A stretch of DNA of 35,402 bases from Candidatus Saccharimonadota bacterium (lineage in GTDB: Bacteria > Patescibacteriota > Saccharimonadia > Saccharimonadales > Saccharimonadaceae), in contig JAFRJX010000001.1 in NCBI GenBank assembly GCA_017432025.1, positions 1-35,402 on the forward strand, read 5' to 3'. Within the stretch, counting starts at the first letter, position 1, and each line of letters starts with the position of its first letter. Below, piece after piece: positions 24,063 through 34,205 of this stretch. The position numbers were made by a program, and so were the translations under genes. The notes below the pieces were generated by a model. It had not been told where the DNA came from. It worked only from the letters and a program-made list of their open reading frames with translations, and made no database searches.

Positions 24063-25008
24063 GTTTTCGAAAGTTGTTCCGGTTTTTTTGACGATTTCAA
24101 ATGATTATGCCCAGTATGCGGCAGCAGCGATTAATTCGCTAATGAAACACACTAATCCAGAACGAAATTACCGAGTGATTATTCTTTATGACAGGCTGAG
24201 CTTGCCGAACCGTTGGCGTCTTCGAAACATGGTGACGAAGAACTGTGCCATCGAATTTCGTAAAATGAAATTTAATGTGCATCTTCAGATTATTCGAACA
24301 TACTGTGCAACCAAAACTGGAACGGGTGATTTTTTCTCGAAGACAGTTTATTATTACCGAGCATTTATTGCGCGCCTCTTCCCACTTTATGATAAAGCAG
24401 TCTATATTGATAGCGACACGATTTTACTCGATGATATCGGCAAACTATTTGATATCGATTTGGGTGACAAGGTGATTGCGGCGCGAGTCGATCCAAAAGT
24501 TACGAATGTACCAGAATTTAAGGGCTATGTGGAGAATGCGTTAGGAATTCCGGCGAGCGAATATGTGAATTCGGGTGTGCTTCTAATGGATTTAAAGAAA
24601 CTGAGGAAACTGCATTACATTACGCGAATGACCGACCTCATGAAAGATTTTGATGTGAGCCTAGTGGCGCCAGATCAAGATTATCTAAATCTGATTCTTC
24701 AAGGTAAAATCATGAAGCTCGATGATAATTGGAATCTGGAACCGGCCGAAGAACTTCCTAAAGGTGCAAAATTACTTCATTTTAATTTGTTTAATAAACC
24801 ATGGCATTATGAAGATGTAAATTGCGAAGAATACTTTTGGAATGCCGCGAAGGGAACGGGCTTTTATGGTGATTTGTGGCGGACGCGTCAGGGATTTACA
24901 GATGAGATGAGAAAGAAAGACCACGAAAAAGTAGGTGCTTTGATCGCAAAAGCTGGTGAACTTGCAAAAGCGAAAGAACCAATTATTAAGTTTGGAGATA
25001 AGAACTAG
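24025..25008 (+). CDS. Glycosyltransferase family 8 protein, second copy
   Basis: 327 residues. DxD is D129-S-D131 in KAVYIDSDTILLDDI. Other GT8 motifs are VPVFLTISNDYAQYA near the N-terminus, NSGVLLMDLKKLR, APDQDYLN and the C-terminal KLLHFNLFNKPWHYE, the latter better conserved than in the first copy. A Lys/Ala-rich tail ends the protein. ATG 24025 lies 38 nt inside the preceding gene; no later Met would keep the first beta strand, so the overlap is accepted. The two GT8 proteins differ enough to have distinct acceptors. The stop TAG shares the palindrome CTAG with the stop of the convergent gene. Confidence 0.91.
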   Translation: MSIFNTGINPLNKFSKVVPVFLTISNDYAQYAAAAINSLMKHTNPERNYRVIILYDRLSLPNRWRLRNMVTKNCAIEFRKMKFNVHLQIIRTYCATKTGTGDFFSKTVYYYRAFIARLFPLYDKAVYIDSDTILLDDIGKLFDIDLGDKVIAARVDPKVTNVPEFKGYVENALGIPASEYVNSGVLLMDLKKLRKLHYITRMTDLMKDFDVSLVAPDQDYLNLILQGKIMKLDDNWNLEPAEELPKGAKLLHFNLFNKPWHYEDVNCEEYFWNAAKGTGFYGDLWRTRQGFTDEMRKKDHEKVGALIAKAGELAKAKEPIIKFGDKN

Positions 25009-25484
25009 CTTTTTAAATAATCCTTATTATTTAGAAGAAGATATATTTTTGAAGCAGGGGAGTAAATTGCGAACAGGTAATAAATGATACTTATTACTGT
25101 ATCAAATTGTTCTTCATCATCATCTATTTTTATACAAATGCCGGTGCATTTTTCAATAGTAGATGTATCATACATTTTAATAGCCACTACGATTCCGAAT
25201 ATGATTACTAATAGACAGGTAATTGAAATGATTCTATTCTTATTGTGGATATTCGCTTTATATAATAGGGCGATACTTACAAGGGTGTAGATTGACAAGC
25301 AGATTGGAAGAGATAAATCGTTATATCTATCGACCGATTGAAAAACAATGAAAGTAATTACACAGAGTATAATTGTCGCTAAAAGGAGCGTGCCTATTTG
25401 TGCTCTTTTTTTAACGCTTGATTTTAATATTAGAATAATCCATAGGACTAAATCAAAGACTAAGATGACTATTCCTATTGGCAT
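25005..25484 (-). CDS. Small four-helix membrane protein, unknown
   Basis: 159 residues with four hydrophobic segments (about 2-20, 30-48, 60-75, 85-103) and a possible fifth near 135. Two Cys lie in EKCTGICIKIDDDEEQF, between helix 4 and the last hydrophobic stretch. No family is recognised. The ATG is preceded by CAGGAG. The gene starts 15 bp after tRNA-Cys on the same strand with no visible promoter of its own, so it may be read through from the tRNA promoter. Its coding strand is more AT-rich than its neighbours, which could reflect weak constraint or recent arrival. Confidence 0.72.
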   Translation of the reverse strand: MPIGIVILVFDLVLWIILILKSSVKKRAQIGTLLLATIILCVITFIVFQSVDRYNDLSLPICLSIYTLVSIALLYKANIHNKNRIISITCLLVIIFGIVVAIKMYDTSTIEKCTGICIKIDDDEEQFDTVISIIYYLFAIYSPASKIYLLLNNKDYLKS

Positions 25485-25499
25485 AAATGTCTCCTGTAA

Positions 25500-25573
25500 T
25501 GGAGGTGCCTACCGGAATTGAACCGGTGTACGCGGTTTTGCAGACCGCTGCGTAACCACTCCGCCAAAGCACC
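25500..25573 (-). tRNA. tRNA-Cys (anticodon GCA), CCA encoded
   Basis: 74 nt on the minus strand. Acceptor GGTGCTT pairs with AGGCACC, and anticodon stem GCGGT/ACCGC carries loop CTGCAAA (anticodon at 25539-25541). The T-loop TTCAATT is canonical, the discriminator base is U, and CCA is encoded. Discriminator U73 and GCA agree with Cys identity. Confidence 0.96.
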
Positions 25574-25583
25574 ACCTTGGTTT

Positions 25584-25592
25584 ATTATAGCA
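25584..25592 (-). promoter_or_regulatory. Extended -10 promoter of tRNA-Cys
   Basis: TGCTATAAT on the minus strand, with TATAAT at 25584-25589, about 10 nt upstream of the tRNA 5' end. Confidence 0.75.
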
Positions 25593-25598
25593 TAGATT

Positions 25599-26525
25599 CT
25601 ATTTTTGCAGAATGATAATGCCAGCAACGACGAGGACCGTAGCAATGAGATGCACGAGGACGGATTTCTTGTCGAGTTTTTCGCGACCGAAAGCTGGCCA
25701 GATGATAGTAAACAAAATGCCAAGAAAGAAAACTACGATTGGCGAAGCGGAATCGGTGGCAACCGATGCAATGGCGACAGCTGGAGCGAGTGTAAGAGCG
25801 GCACGGTAAGTAAAATCCTTGGTAACGCCAATGACTGCATTAATTATGAGTGGGCGGAGCATTTTGCCTTTGGTTTTTTTGACGACCGTATTGAAACGTT
25901 GAATCCAGGTTGGTTTAAAGCCGCAGATGATAATGTTACCAATACCTTTACCGAGGAAGACAAAAATCATGTCTTGAATAAAAGACATCTCGGTGACATC
26001 GCTGGCTCGTACAAAGATTAAATTTGCAACCACAGAAATAATGACATATAGACTGGCTTGGATAGCGGCTTTGATTTTGAGTTTGCGACTGCGTTTTCTG
26101 GTGGTAGCGATAACGAGAAACGGGCCACAGAGAATCACGGCAAAACCTAAAAGTTGGTGTGGCGAAAAGCTTTCGTGGAAGGCAATCCAGCCAAAGATTA
26201 AATATACAATCGGTGCAAGTTGGACGAAGATTGAAATGTTCGTGGTGTCGTCCATTTCTATGGCACGATAATATGGGATGCCGGCGAGGGAATTAAGACA
26301 GCCGGCGAGCACGAGAAATCCAATGAGGTAAAATGGAGTCGTCTCGAAGTTGACTGGAAAAATAAAAAGCATAACGATGGCCATGACGACGAAAAACCAG
26401 CCGTAGAAATGCTTTTGTGAAACAGATTCTTTACCTTTGAAGTAGACGTCGGTAATGTAGTTATCGGCGAAAACTCTGATTGCATCAGCGACGACCGCAA
26501 TAGCAACCAGAACTAGCCAATTCAT
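25599..26525 (-). CDS. EamA-family (DMT superfamily) transporter
   Basis: 308 residues with about ten hydrophobic helices in two halves. The first half (to ~135) ends with ESFSPHQLLGFAVILCGPFL, the typical EamA helix 4-5 junction (E.....Q..G..LI..G). The second half has the matching VATDSASPIVVFFLGILFTI and a terminal DKKSVLVHLIATVLVVAGII. Members export or import metabolites, and the substrate cannot be read from sequence. Its ATG overlaps the stop of the cation exchanger (ATGA), so the two are co-translated from one mRNA. tRNA-Cys lies directly downstream. Confidence 0.88.
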   Translation of the reverse strand: MNWLVLVAIAVVADAIRVFADNYITDVYFKGKESVSQKHFYGWFFVVMAIVMLFIFPVNFETTPFYLIGFLVLAGCLNSLAGIPYYRAIEMDDTTNISIFVQLAPIVYLIFGWIAFHESFSPHQLLGFAVILCGPFLVIATTRKRSRKLKIKAAIQASLYVIISVVANLIFVRASDVTEMSFIQDMIFVFLGKGIGNIIICGFKPTWIQRFNTVVKKTKGKMLRPLIINAVIGVTKDFTYRAALTLAPAVAIASVATDSASPIVVFFLGILFTIIWPAFGREKLDKKSVLVHLIATVLVVAGIIILQK

Positions 26526-27508
26526 AGGATTTGAACGCCAGTTATTCCAACGTAGATGACATAGGTATAATACAGGGCAAAGATGGCAAGCATGGCCCAG
26601 CCTTCTTTACGGGTAATCTTATGGTCTTTAACAGTAAAGAGCCAGACTAGAAGAGCAGAGAAGATGAGCATGATAAGGTCAACTGGGTCGAAGTTGGTTG
26701 CGGTGATAGAGCCGCCGAAGAGGACTGGAATCGCCATCACGCCACAGATATTAAAGATGTTACTACCGATGATATTGCCGAGTAAGAGATCATGTTCCTT
26801 GCGTCTTGATGCGGTGATAGTAGTAACGAGTTCTGGAAGCGAAGTACCGAAGGCGACGATGGTGAGGGAAATCATTTTTTCGGAAACACCGAAGGCCTGA
26901 GCGATAGAAGTGGCACCATTCACGACGAGTTGGCTACCGCCGACGACACCGGCAAGACCAATAGCGGTGATGAGGAAGGATTTGCCAAGTTTCCATTTTG
27001 GTTTTTCAACTTCGTTTTTGCCGTTTTTCTTCTTTTTCGCCATGGCGACAAGGTAATAAATAAAGACGCCAAATAACAGAATACAGACAATGGCATCAGC
27101 ACGGGAGATTTTGCTGACAGTAGCATCATTTAGGGAGGTATCGAGGAACAGGACGACAAGTATAGTGGAAATGAGAAGCAGAATTGGCAATTCTTTTTTA
27201 ACGGTGTTTTTCTTCACGACGATTGGTACAATGGCAGCGCCGACACCGAGTAGAAGCAGGACGTTCACAATATTACTACCAACCACGTTACCAAGAAGTA
27301 CGTCGGTATTGCCACTAATCATAGAAGAAATGGAAACTGCAAGCTCTGGAGCACCGGTGCCGAACGCAATGATCGTAAGACCAATTAGCATTTTTGAAAC
27401 TTTGAAATTTTGTGCGACGGAAGACGCACCGGAGATTAACCAGTCCGCGCCTTTAATCAAAAGTACGAAGCCGGCAACCAACATCACTATTTGTAGAAAC
27501 ATTTCCAT
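26522..27508 (-). CDS. yrbG: Na+/Ca2+ exchanger family antiporter (YrbG/CaxA-like)
   Basis: 328 residues, ten to eleven helices. The family's two inverted alpha repeats are clear: FGTGAPELAVSISSMISGN with LLGNVVGSNIVNVLLLLG in the first half, and FGTSLPELVTTITASRRKE with LLGNIIGSNIFNICGVMA in the second. The Glu in each PEL motif and the GNxxGSN motifs form the cation sites. A basic cytoplasmic loop (KKKKNGKNEVEKPKWK) separates the halves. The protein probably exchanges Ca2+ for Na+ or H+ across the membrane. The start is the first Met of MEMFLQ; the second Met two codons on is possible, and no Shine-Dalgarno sequence is present. It leads a two-gene operon with the EamA transporter. Confidence 0.94.
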   Translation of the reverse strand: MEMFLQIVMLVAGFVLLIKGADWLISGASSVAQNFKVSKMLIGLTIIAFGTGAPELAVSISSMISGNTDVLLGNVVGSNIVNVLLLLGVGAAIVPIVVKKNTVKKELPILLLISTILVVLFLDTSLNDATVSKISRADAIVCILLFGVFIYYLVAMAKKKKNGKNEVEKPKWKLGKSFLITAIGLAGVVGGSQLVVNGATSIAQAFGVSEKMISLTIVAFGTSLPELVTTITASRRKEHDLLLGNIIGSNIFNICGVMAIPVLFGGSITATNFDPVDLIMLIFSALLVWLFTVKDHKITRKEGWAMLAIFALYYTYVIYVGITGVQIL

Positions 27509-27554
27509 TTTATTTTTTGTTTTGCCTGTTTATTTTTGCTTTATTATGCTTATG

Positions 27555-27583
27555 ATTTTAGCAGATAAGTTTGAATTTGTCAA
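27555..27583 (-). promoter_or_regulatory. Promoter of the exchanger-EamA operon
   Basis: On the minus strand, TTGACA (27578-27583), 17-bp spacer, TAAAAT (27555-27560) preceded by TGC. It closely resembles the giant FISUMP promoter (TTGACAAATT ... TGCTAAAAT). Confidence 0.78.
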
Positions 27584-27612
27584 AGAAAATCTTTATAAGT
27601 TTAAAGTTATGT

Positions 27613-27620
27613 GTTATAAT
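27613..27620 (+). promoter_or_regulatory. -10 box of tRNA-Gly
   Basis: TGTTATAAT with TATAAT at 27615-27620, 11 nt before the tRNA. The -35 is weak (TTTATA, 27592-27597, 17 bp upstream). Confidence 0.65.
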
Positions 27621-27631
27621 AGATTAAACGT

Positions 27632-27708
27632 GCGAATGTAGCTCAGTTGTTTAGAGCGCTTCCTTGCCAAGGAAGAGGTCGAGAGTTAGAGTCTCTTCAT
27701 TCGCACCA
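27632..27708 (+). tRNA. tRNA-Gly (anticodon GCC) with altered D- and T-loops
   Basis: 77 nt. Acceptor GCGAATG/CATTCGC, D stem GCTC/GAGC, anticodon stem CTTCC/GGAAG with loop TTGCCAA (anticodon 27666-27668), T stem GAGAG/CTCTT, and encoded CCA. Two normally invariant bases differ. The D-loop reads AGTTGTTTA where AGTTGGTTA is usual (position 19 is U, not G). The T-loop reads TTAGAGT where TTCGAGT is usual (position 56 is A, not C). The two changes are complementary. All helices are intact, so this looks like a functional tRNA and not a pseudogene. Confidence 0.92.
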
Positions 27709-27730
27709 TTTTTGTGCACGAATATTTTTA

Positions 27731-27746
27731 TGCTATAATGAGATCA
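27731..27746 (+). promoter_or_regulatory. Extended -10 promoter giving a predicted leaderless mRNA
   Basis: TGCTATAAT with TATAAT at 27734-27739, 6 nt before ATG 27746. A possible -35 TTGTGC (27712-27717) lies 16 bp upstream. Confidence 0.77.
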
Positions 27747-28363
27747 TGAAAGGTCATACAAAAACAGCAATTTTATTGTCTTTTGTAACGACATTTTCTT
27801 TTCTAACTCTAGTGAATTTGCAATTTGTGAGTGCCGATTCAAAAGAGGCGTCGGTTTATGTTTTACCGGCTTGCTCGATGACGACGACAGCAATCACAAC
27901 ACATCTTTATTCTTTGAATGTGGGTTCGTACCAGGATGAACTGGGCAAGACGAAGATTACAGCGATTTGTAACGATGCGGCTGGATTCTCAATCTATGCA
28001 ATTGGCTTTTCTGGTGATACGAACGGTAATACTGACATGGTGAATCCAAATGGGTTCACCATTGCGACTGGTACAGGTACGAGCGAGACGACTTCAAACT
28101 GGTCAATGAAACTCGTGAAGGATTTGGATTCTTATGTGCCGGCAAACCTTGGAATTGAAAATGGCTATCAAAACTATAAAGTGGTTCCGGGTAATTACAC
28201 AAGGGTGGTTTCTTACAGTGCTAGTACAACACCGGATGCGGGCGCGGCGGTAATTTCAAGTTATGCAGTTAATATCTCGAATATTCAAGCGTCCGGTAGT
28301 TATTCCGGAAAAGTGAAATATACGATGGTGCATCCGGCGAACGAAGCAGCGCCTGAGATTTAG
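27746..28363 (+). CDS. Secreted protein with the shared beta-rich domain
   Basis: 205 residues from ATG 27746. An open frame extends upstream through tRNA-Gly but is not credible as coding. The signal peptide (TAILLSFVTTFSFLTLVNLQ, cleavage after VSA) is followed by one domain with AGFSIYAIGFSGD, TSNWSMKLVKD and GSYSGKVKYTMVHP. These echo GFSVLMN..., NTWGY... and SGEYKNVIQFRVIANP in the proteins at 20325 and 20950. Two Cys are present (PACSM and AICND). No anchor is seen. A secreted or surface subunit of unknown role is the best description. Confidence 0.85.
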   Translation: MKGHTKTAILLSFVTTFSFLTLVNLQFVSADSKEASVYVLPACSMTTTAITTHLYSLNVGSYQDELGKTKITAICNDAAGFSIYAIGFSGDTNGNTDMVNPNGFTIATGTGTSETTSNWSMKLVKDLDSYVPANLGIENGYQNYKVVPGNYTRVVSYSASTTPDAGAAVISSYAVNISNIQASGSYSGKVKYTMVHPANEAAPEI

Positions 28364-28379
28364 TTTTGCAGTTTTTTGT

Positions 28380-28408
28380 GCTATAATGATTATATATATA
28401 ATATAAGG
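28380..28408 (+). promoter_or_regulatory. lemA promoter and ribosome binding site
   Basis: TGCTATAAT with TATAAT at 28382-28387; leader of ~20 nt with AAGGAG (about 28405-28410), which fixes the start at ATG 28416 and not the in-frame GTG 28410. Confidence 0.72.
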
Positions 28409-28415
28409 AGTGGAA

Positions 28416-28994
28416 ATGAATCCAGGATTAATAGCATTAATAGTTGTCGGCGCGATTCTATTAATCGTCATCGGTACGATTATTGCGATCTACAACAGTT
28501 TAGTCGGGCTCAATGAGCGCGTAAACGAAGCTTGGTCTGACATTACTGTTCAGCTCAAGTATCGTGCAGATCTCATCCCAAATGTGGTTGAGACTGTTAA
28601 GGGCTATGCCAAGCACGAGAACGAAACCTTCAAGATGGTGACGGAAGCTCGTACGGCTGCCATGGGTGCAAAGACTGTTAAGCAAGCTGCTGAGGCAGAG
28701 AACCAAATGCAGAATGCACTTGGCCGCATCTTTGCCATCGCTGAGGCTTATCCAGAACTCAAAGCAAATACGAATTTCCAAACTCTTCAAGGTCAACTCC
28801 AAGATTGTGAAGATAAAATTCAGGCTGCTCGCCGTTTTTACAATGCCGGCGCAAAAGAGCTCAATACTAAGATTAAAACTTTCCCAGCCAACGTGGTGAA
28901 CAACATGTTTGGTCACTTCAAGAAGCGTGATTACTTTGAAGTATCCGAAGCTGAGCAAGCTAAAATCGAAAAAGCTCCAGATGTAAAATTCTAA
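28416..28994 (+). CDS. lemA: LemA family protein
   Basis: 192 residues from ATG 28416. There is one N-terminal membrane helix (about 4-24, LIALIVVGAILLIVIGTIIA), then the LemA helical domain: YNSLVGLNERVNEAWSDITV, QLKYRADLIPNVVETVKGYA, AENQMQNALGRIFAIAEAYP and ARRFYNAGAKELNTKI. LemA proteins are membrane-anchored, with the helical domain usually outside; their biochemical role is poorly defined. The gene is followed by htpX, a pairing seen in many bacteria and suggesting joint work in membrane protein quality control. A strong hairpin lies between the two genes. Confidence 0.95.
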   Translation: MNPGLIALIVVGAILLIVIGTIIAIYNSLVGLNERVNEAWSDITVQLKYRADLIPNVVETVKGYAKHENETFKMVTEARTAAMGAKTVKQAAEAENQMQNALGRIFAIAEAYPELKANTNFQTLQGQLQDCEDKIQAARRFYNAGAKELNTKIKTFPANVVNNMFGHFKKRDYFEVSEAEQAKIEKAPDVKF

Positions 28995-29003
28995 TATAAT
29001 TTG

Positions 29004-29030
29004 CTACGCCTCGCGAGGAGCGGGGCGTAG
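29004..29030 (+). promoter_or_regulatory. Strong intercistronic hairpin between lemA and htpX
   Basis: CTACGCCTCGC (29004-29014) pairs with GCGGGGCGTAG (29020-29030) over 11 bp with one G-U pair and loop GAGGA. No T-run follows, so it is not a standard terminator. It may stabilise the lemA 3' end or set the lemA:htpX ratio; that role is inferred. Confidence 0.7.
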
Positions 29031-29044
29031 TATTATCAGGAAAA

Positions 29045-29903
29045 ATGTATAAGCAAATCGCACAGAATAAAAGACGAACCATATATATTATGCTTGGTTT
29101 TGTCGTGCTCATTTCATTGCTGGGCGTAGCACTGGCCGCTTACCTTGGAGATTGGTGGATTGTGCTATGGGTAGCAATTGTTGCGGTAATATATGCAGTG
29201 ATTCAATACTTTATTTCTGGCGCGACGACGATGATGCTCACGGGTGCAAATGAGATTACGAAAAAAGATTGCCCGAAACTATATAATACGGTAGAGAACT
29301 TAAGTATTACGACGGGTCTTCCGATGCCGAAGGTTTATCTTATTGATGATCCGGCGCCGAATGCGTTTGCAACGGGACGTGATCCGAAACATGCGATGGT
29401 CGCGGCGACGACTGGCCTAATTGATATTATGGATAACAAAGAACTTGAGGCCGTGATGGCGCATGAGATGTCGCACGTAAAGAATTATGATATTCGGGTG
29501 TCGCTCATTGTGTTTGGACTTTGTTGCGTGGTTGGTTTGATTGCGGATATTGGTACGAGGATGGTGTTTTATGGTAGTCGTCGTCGTGATAATGAAGGTA
29601 GCCCGGTGGGACTAGTGATGCTTCTTGTCGCTGGGATTTTGTCGCCAATCTTGGCGTCAATTATTCAAATGGCAGTTTCGCGCGAGCGTGAATATCTTGC
29701 GGATGCATCGGCAGTAAACATCACGCGTTATCCGGATGGGATGATTAATGCTCTCAAAAAACTTCAGGCACATTCGCAGCCTTTGAAGAGTCAAAACACA
29801 GCAGCCGCCTCGATGTATATCAATGATCCTTTAAGAAAAGGGTTCTTAAGTAGTTTGTTTAGTACACACCCACCGATTGAGAAGAGGATTGAGAGGCTGG
29901 AAC

Positions 29904-29923
<20 letters not shown>
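29045..29923 (+). CDS. htpX: HtpX-like membrane zinc metalloprotease (M48)
   Basis: 292 residues, the usual HtpX size. Two N-terminal helices (about 13-33 and 37-57) precede a cytoplasmic protease domain. The zinc motif is HEMSH at 140-144 in LEAVMAHEMSHVKNYDIR. The third zinc ligand Glu is in SREREYLADASAV, and further on is the usual substrate-site STHPPIEKRIERL. Another hydrophobic pair lies at about 155-175 and 195-220. HtpX degrades misfolded membrane proteins together with FtsH in model bacteria. The start has CAGGAAAA upstream. Its 3' end overlaps the next gene by 20 nt. Confidence 0.96.
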
Positions 29924-33024
<3,101 letters not shown>

Positions 33025-33056
33025 TAGGTTTTCCACACTATTTAGTAATAATTGTT

Positions 33057-33081
33057 AAAAATCGCGGCGCGCCGCGATTTT
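33057..33081. terminator. 24-bp perfect palindrome, likely ligA terminator
   Basis: AAAATCGCGGCG followed by its exact complement CGCCGCGATTTT (33058-33081). The folded RNA would have a G+C-only core with flanking A and T runs, so it can act in both directions. Confidence 0.75.
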
Positions 33082-33084
33082 CTG

Positions 33085-33115
33085 TGTTATAATAATTATG
33101 TTTAGTAATGGAGGT
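33085..33115 (+). promoter_or_regulatory. Methyltransferase promoter and ribosome binding site
   Basis: TGTTATAAT with TATAAT at 33088-33093; GGAGGT (33110-33115) lies 7 nt before ATG 33123. This rules out the in-frame ATG 33108 that overlaps the site. Confidence 0.75.
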
Positions 33116-33122
33116 AATAATC

Positions 33123-34205
33123 ATGGAAAAGCTGAAGTGTGCTGGATTCTTCGCGGGCGTTGGTGGTATTGAGAAAGGTTTAGAAAAAACCGGAAGATTT
33201 GAGACTGTATATGCCAATGAATTTGACAAATACCCTTGTGAAACGTTCGACCTAAACTTTGATATTAAGGCTGATTGTCGCGACATTCATGACGTGAAGT
33301 CTAGTGAAATACCTGATTGTGATGTAATTACTGGTGGTTTTCCATGTCAGGCTTTTAGCATTGCTGGGCTCAGAAAAGGTTTTGATGATGAAAAAGGCAG
33401 AGGAACTCTTTTCTTTGAACTTGCAAGAATCATCGAAGATAAGCAACCGAGCATAGTTTTACTTGAAAATGTGAAGAATCTTGTTAGTCATGACAATGGA
33501 AACACTTTTAGAGTGATTCTTGAAAAACTGGAGAGTCTTGGATATTTCGTAAAATATCAGGTTTTAAACGCTATGGAATATGGCAATACTCCACAGAACC
33601 GTGAGAGAATTTATATTGTTGGCTTTAAGGATCGGGAAGTTTATAAGAATTTTGAATTTCCACACCCTGTGCAGCTAACTTCAAAACTTGACGACATTAT
33701 TGATTTTGAGACAAAACTTGACGATAGATATTATTATACTGACGGTAAGTATAAAGGTGATATTTACGATAAGCTCGTTGAGGCAATGGATGATGATCGT
33801 GCTGTTTATCAATGGCGAAGGCATTATGTCAGGAAGAATAAAAGCGGTGTTGTTCCAACTTTGACAGCGAACCAAGGTGAAGGTGGTCACAATGTGTGCC
33901 TAGTTAAAACTAAACATGGTATTCGGAAAATGACTCCACACGAATGTTTTAATACGCAGGGTTTCGACGAAGACTTTAAACTACCAAAACAAAGTGAATC
34001 GAGACTCTATAAACAAGCTGGTAATTCTGTATGCGTTAAAGTAATTAATAGAATTGCTGATAAGATTGTAGAAGCTATTGATTTAGCTGAGGAAGGCCGT
34101 TATTCAATGGCTTCGGTTATTCAGGAATCAAGTGTTCCGTCAGAGCCTGCATTGTCAACTATACCGGTAGAGTCTATTTCAGACGAGTCCATGAACGCCT
34201 CGTAA
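33123..34205 (+). CDS. DNA (cytosine-5-)methyltransferase, type II
   Basis: 360 residues. It transfers a methyl group from SAM to C5 of cytosine in a specific DNA site. Motif I is AGFFAGVGGIEKGLE, motif IV GGFPCQAFSIAG with catalytic Cys75, motif VI LENVKNL, and motif VIII QNRERIYIVGF. Motifs IX-X are VPTLTANQGEGGHNV and YKQAGNSVCVKVI. The variable target-recognition part (about 180-250) is short, so the recognition sequence cannot be read. The last ~28 residues are Ser/Glu-rich and lie in the region overlapping the convergent gene. The gene is more AT-rich than ligA next to it, which suggests acquisition. It presumably protects DNA from the nuclease encoded opposite. Confidence 0.95.
   Translation: MEKLKCAGFFAGVGGIEKGLEKTGRFETVYANEFDKYPCETFDLNFDIKADCRDIHDVKSSEIPDCDVITGGFPCQAFSIAGLRKGFDDEKGRGTLFFELARIIEDKQPSIVLLENVKNLVSHDNGNTFRVILEKLESLGYFVKYQVLNAMEYGNTPQNRERIYIVGFKDREVYKNFEFPHPVQLTSKLDDIIDFETKLDDRYYYTDGKYKGDIYDKLVEAMDDDRAVYQWRRHYVRKNKSGVVPTLTANQGEGGHNVCLVKTKHGIRKMTPHECFNTQGFDEDFKLPKQSESRLYKQAGNSVCVKVINRIADKIVEAIDLAEEGRYSMASVIQESSVPSEPALSTIPVESISDESMNAS

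Noticed and set aside
27647-27745. Upstream extension of the secreted protein through tRNA-Gly
   Set aside because: The frame runs through the tRNA; a clear signal peptide and promoter place the start at 27746.
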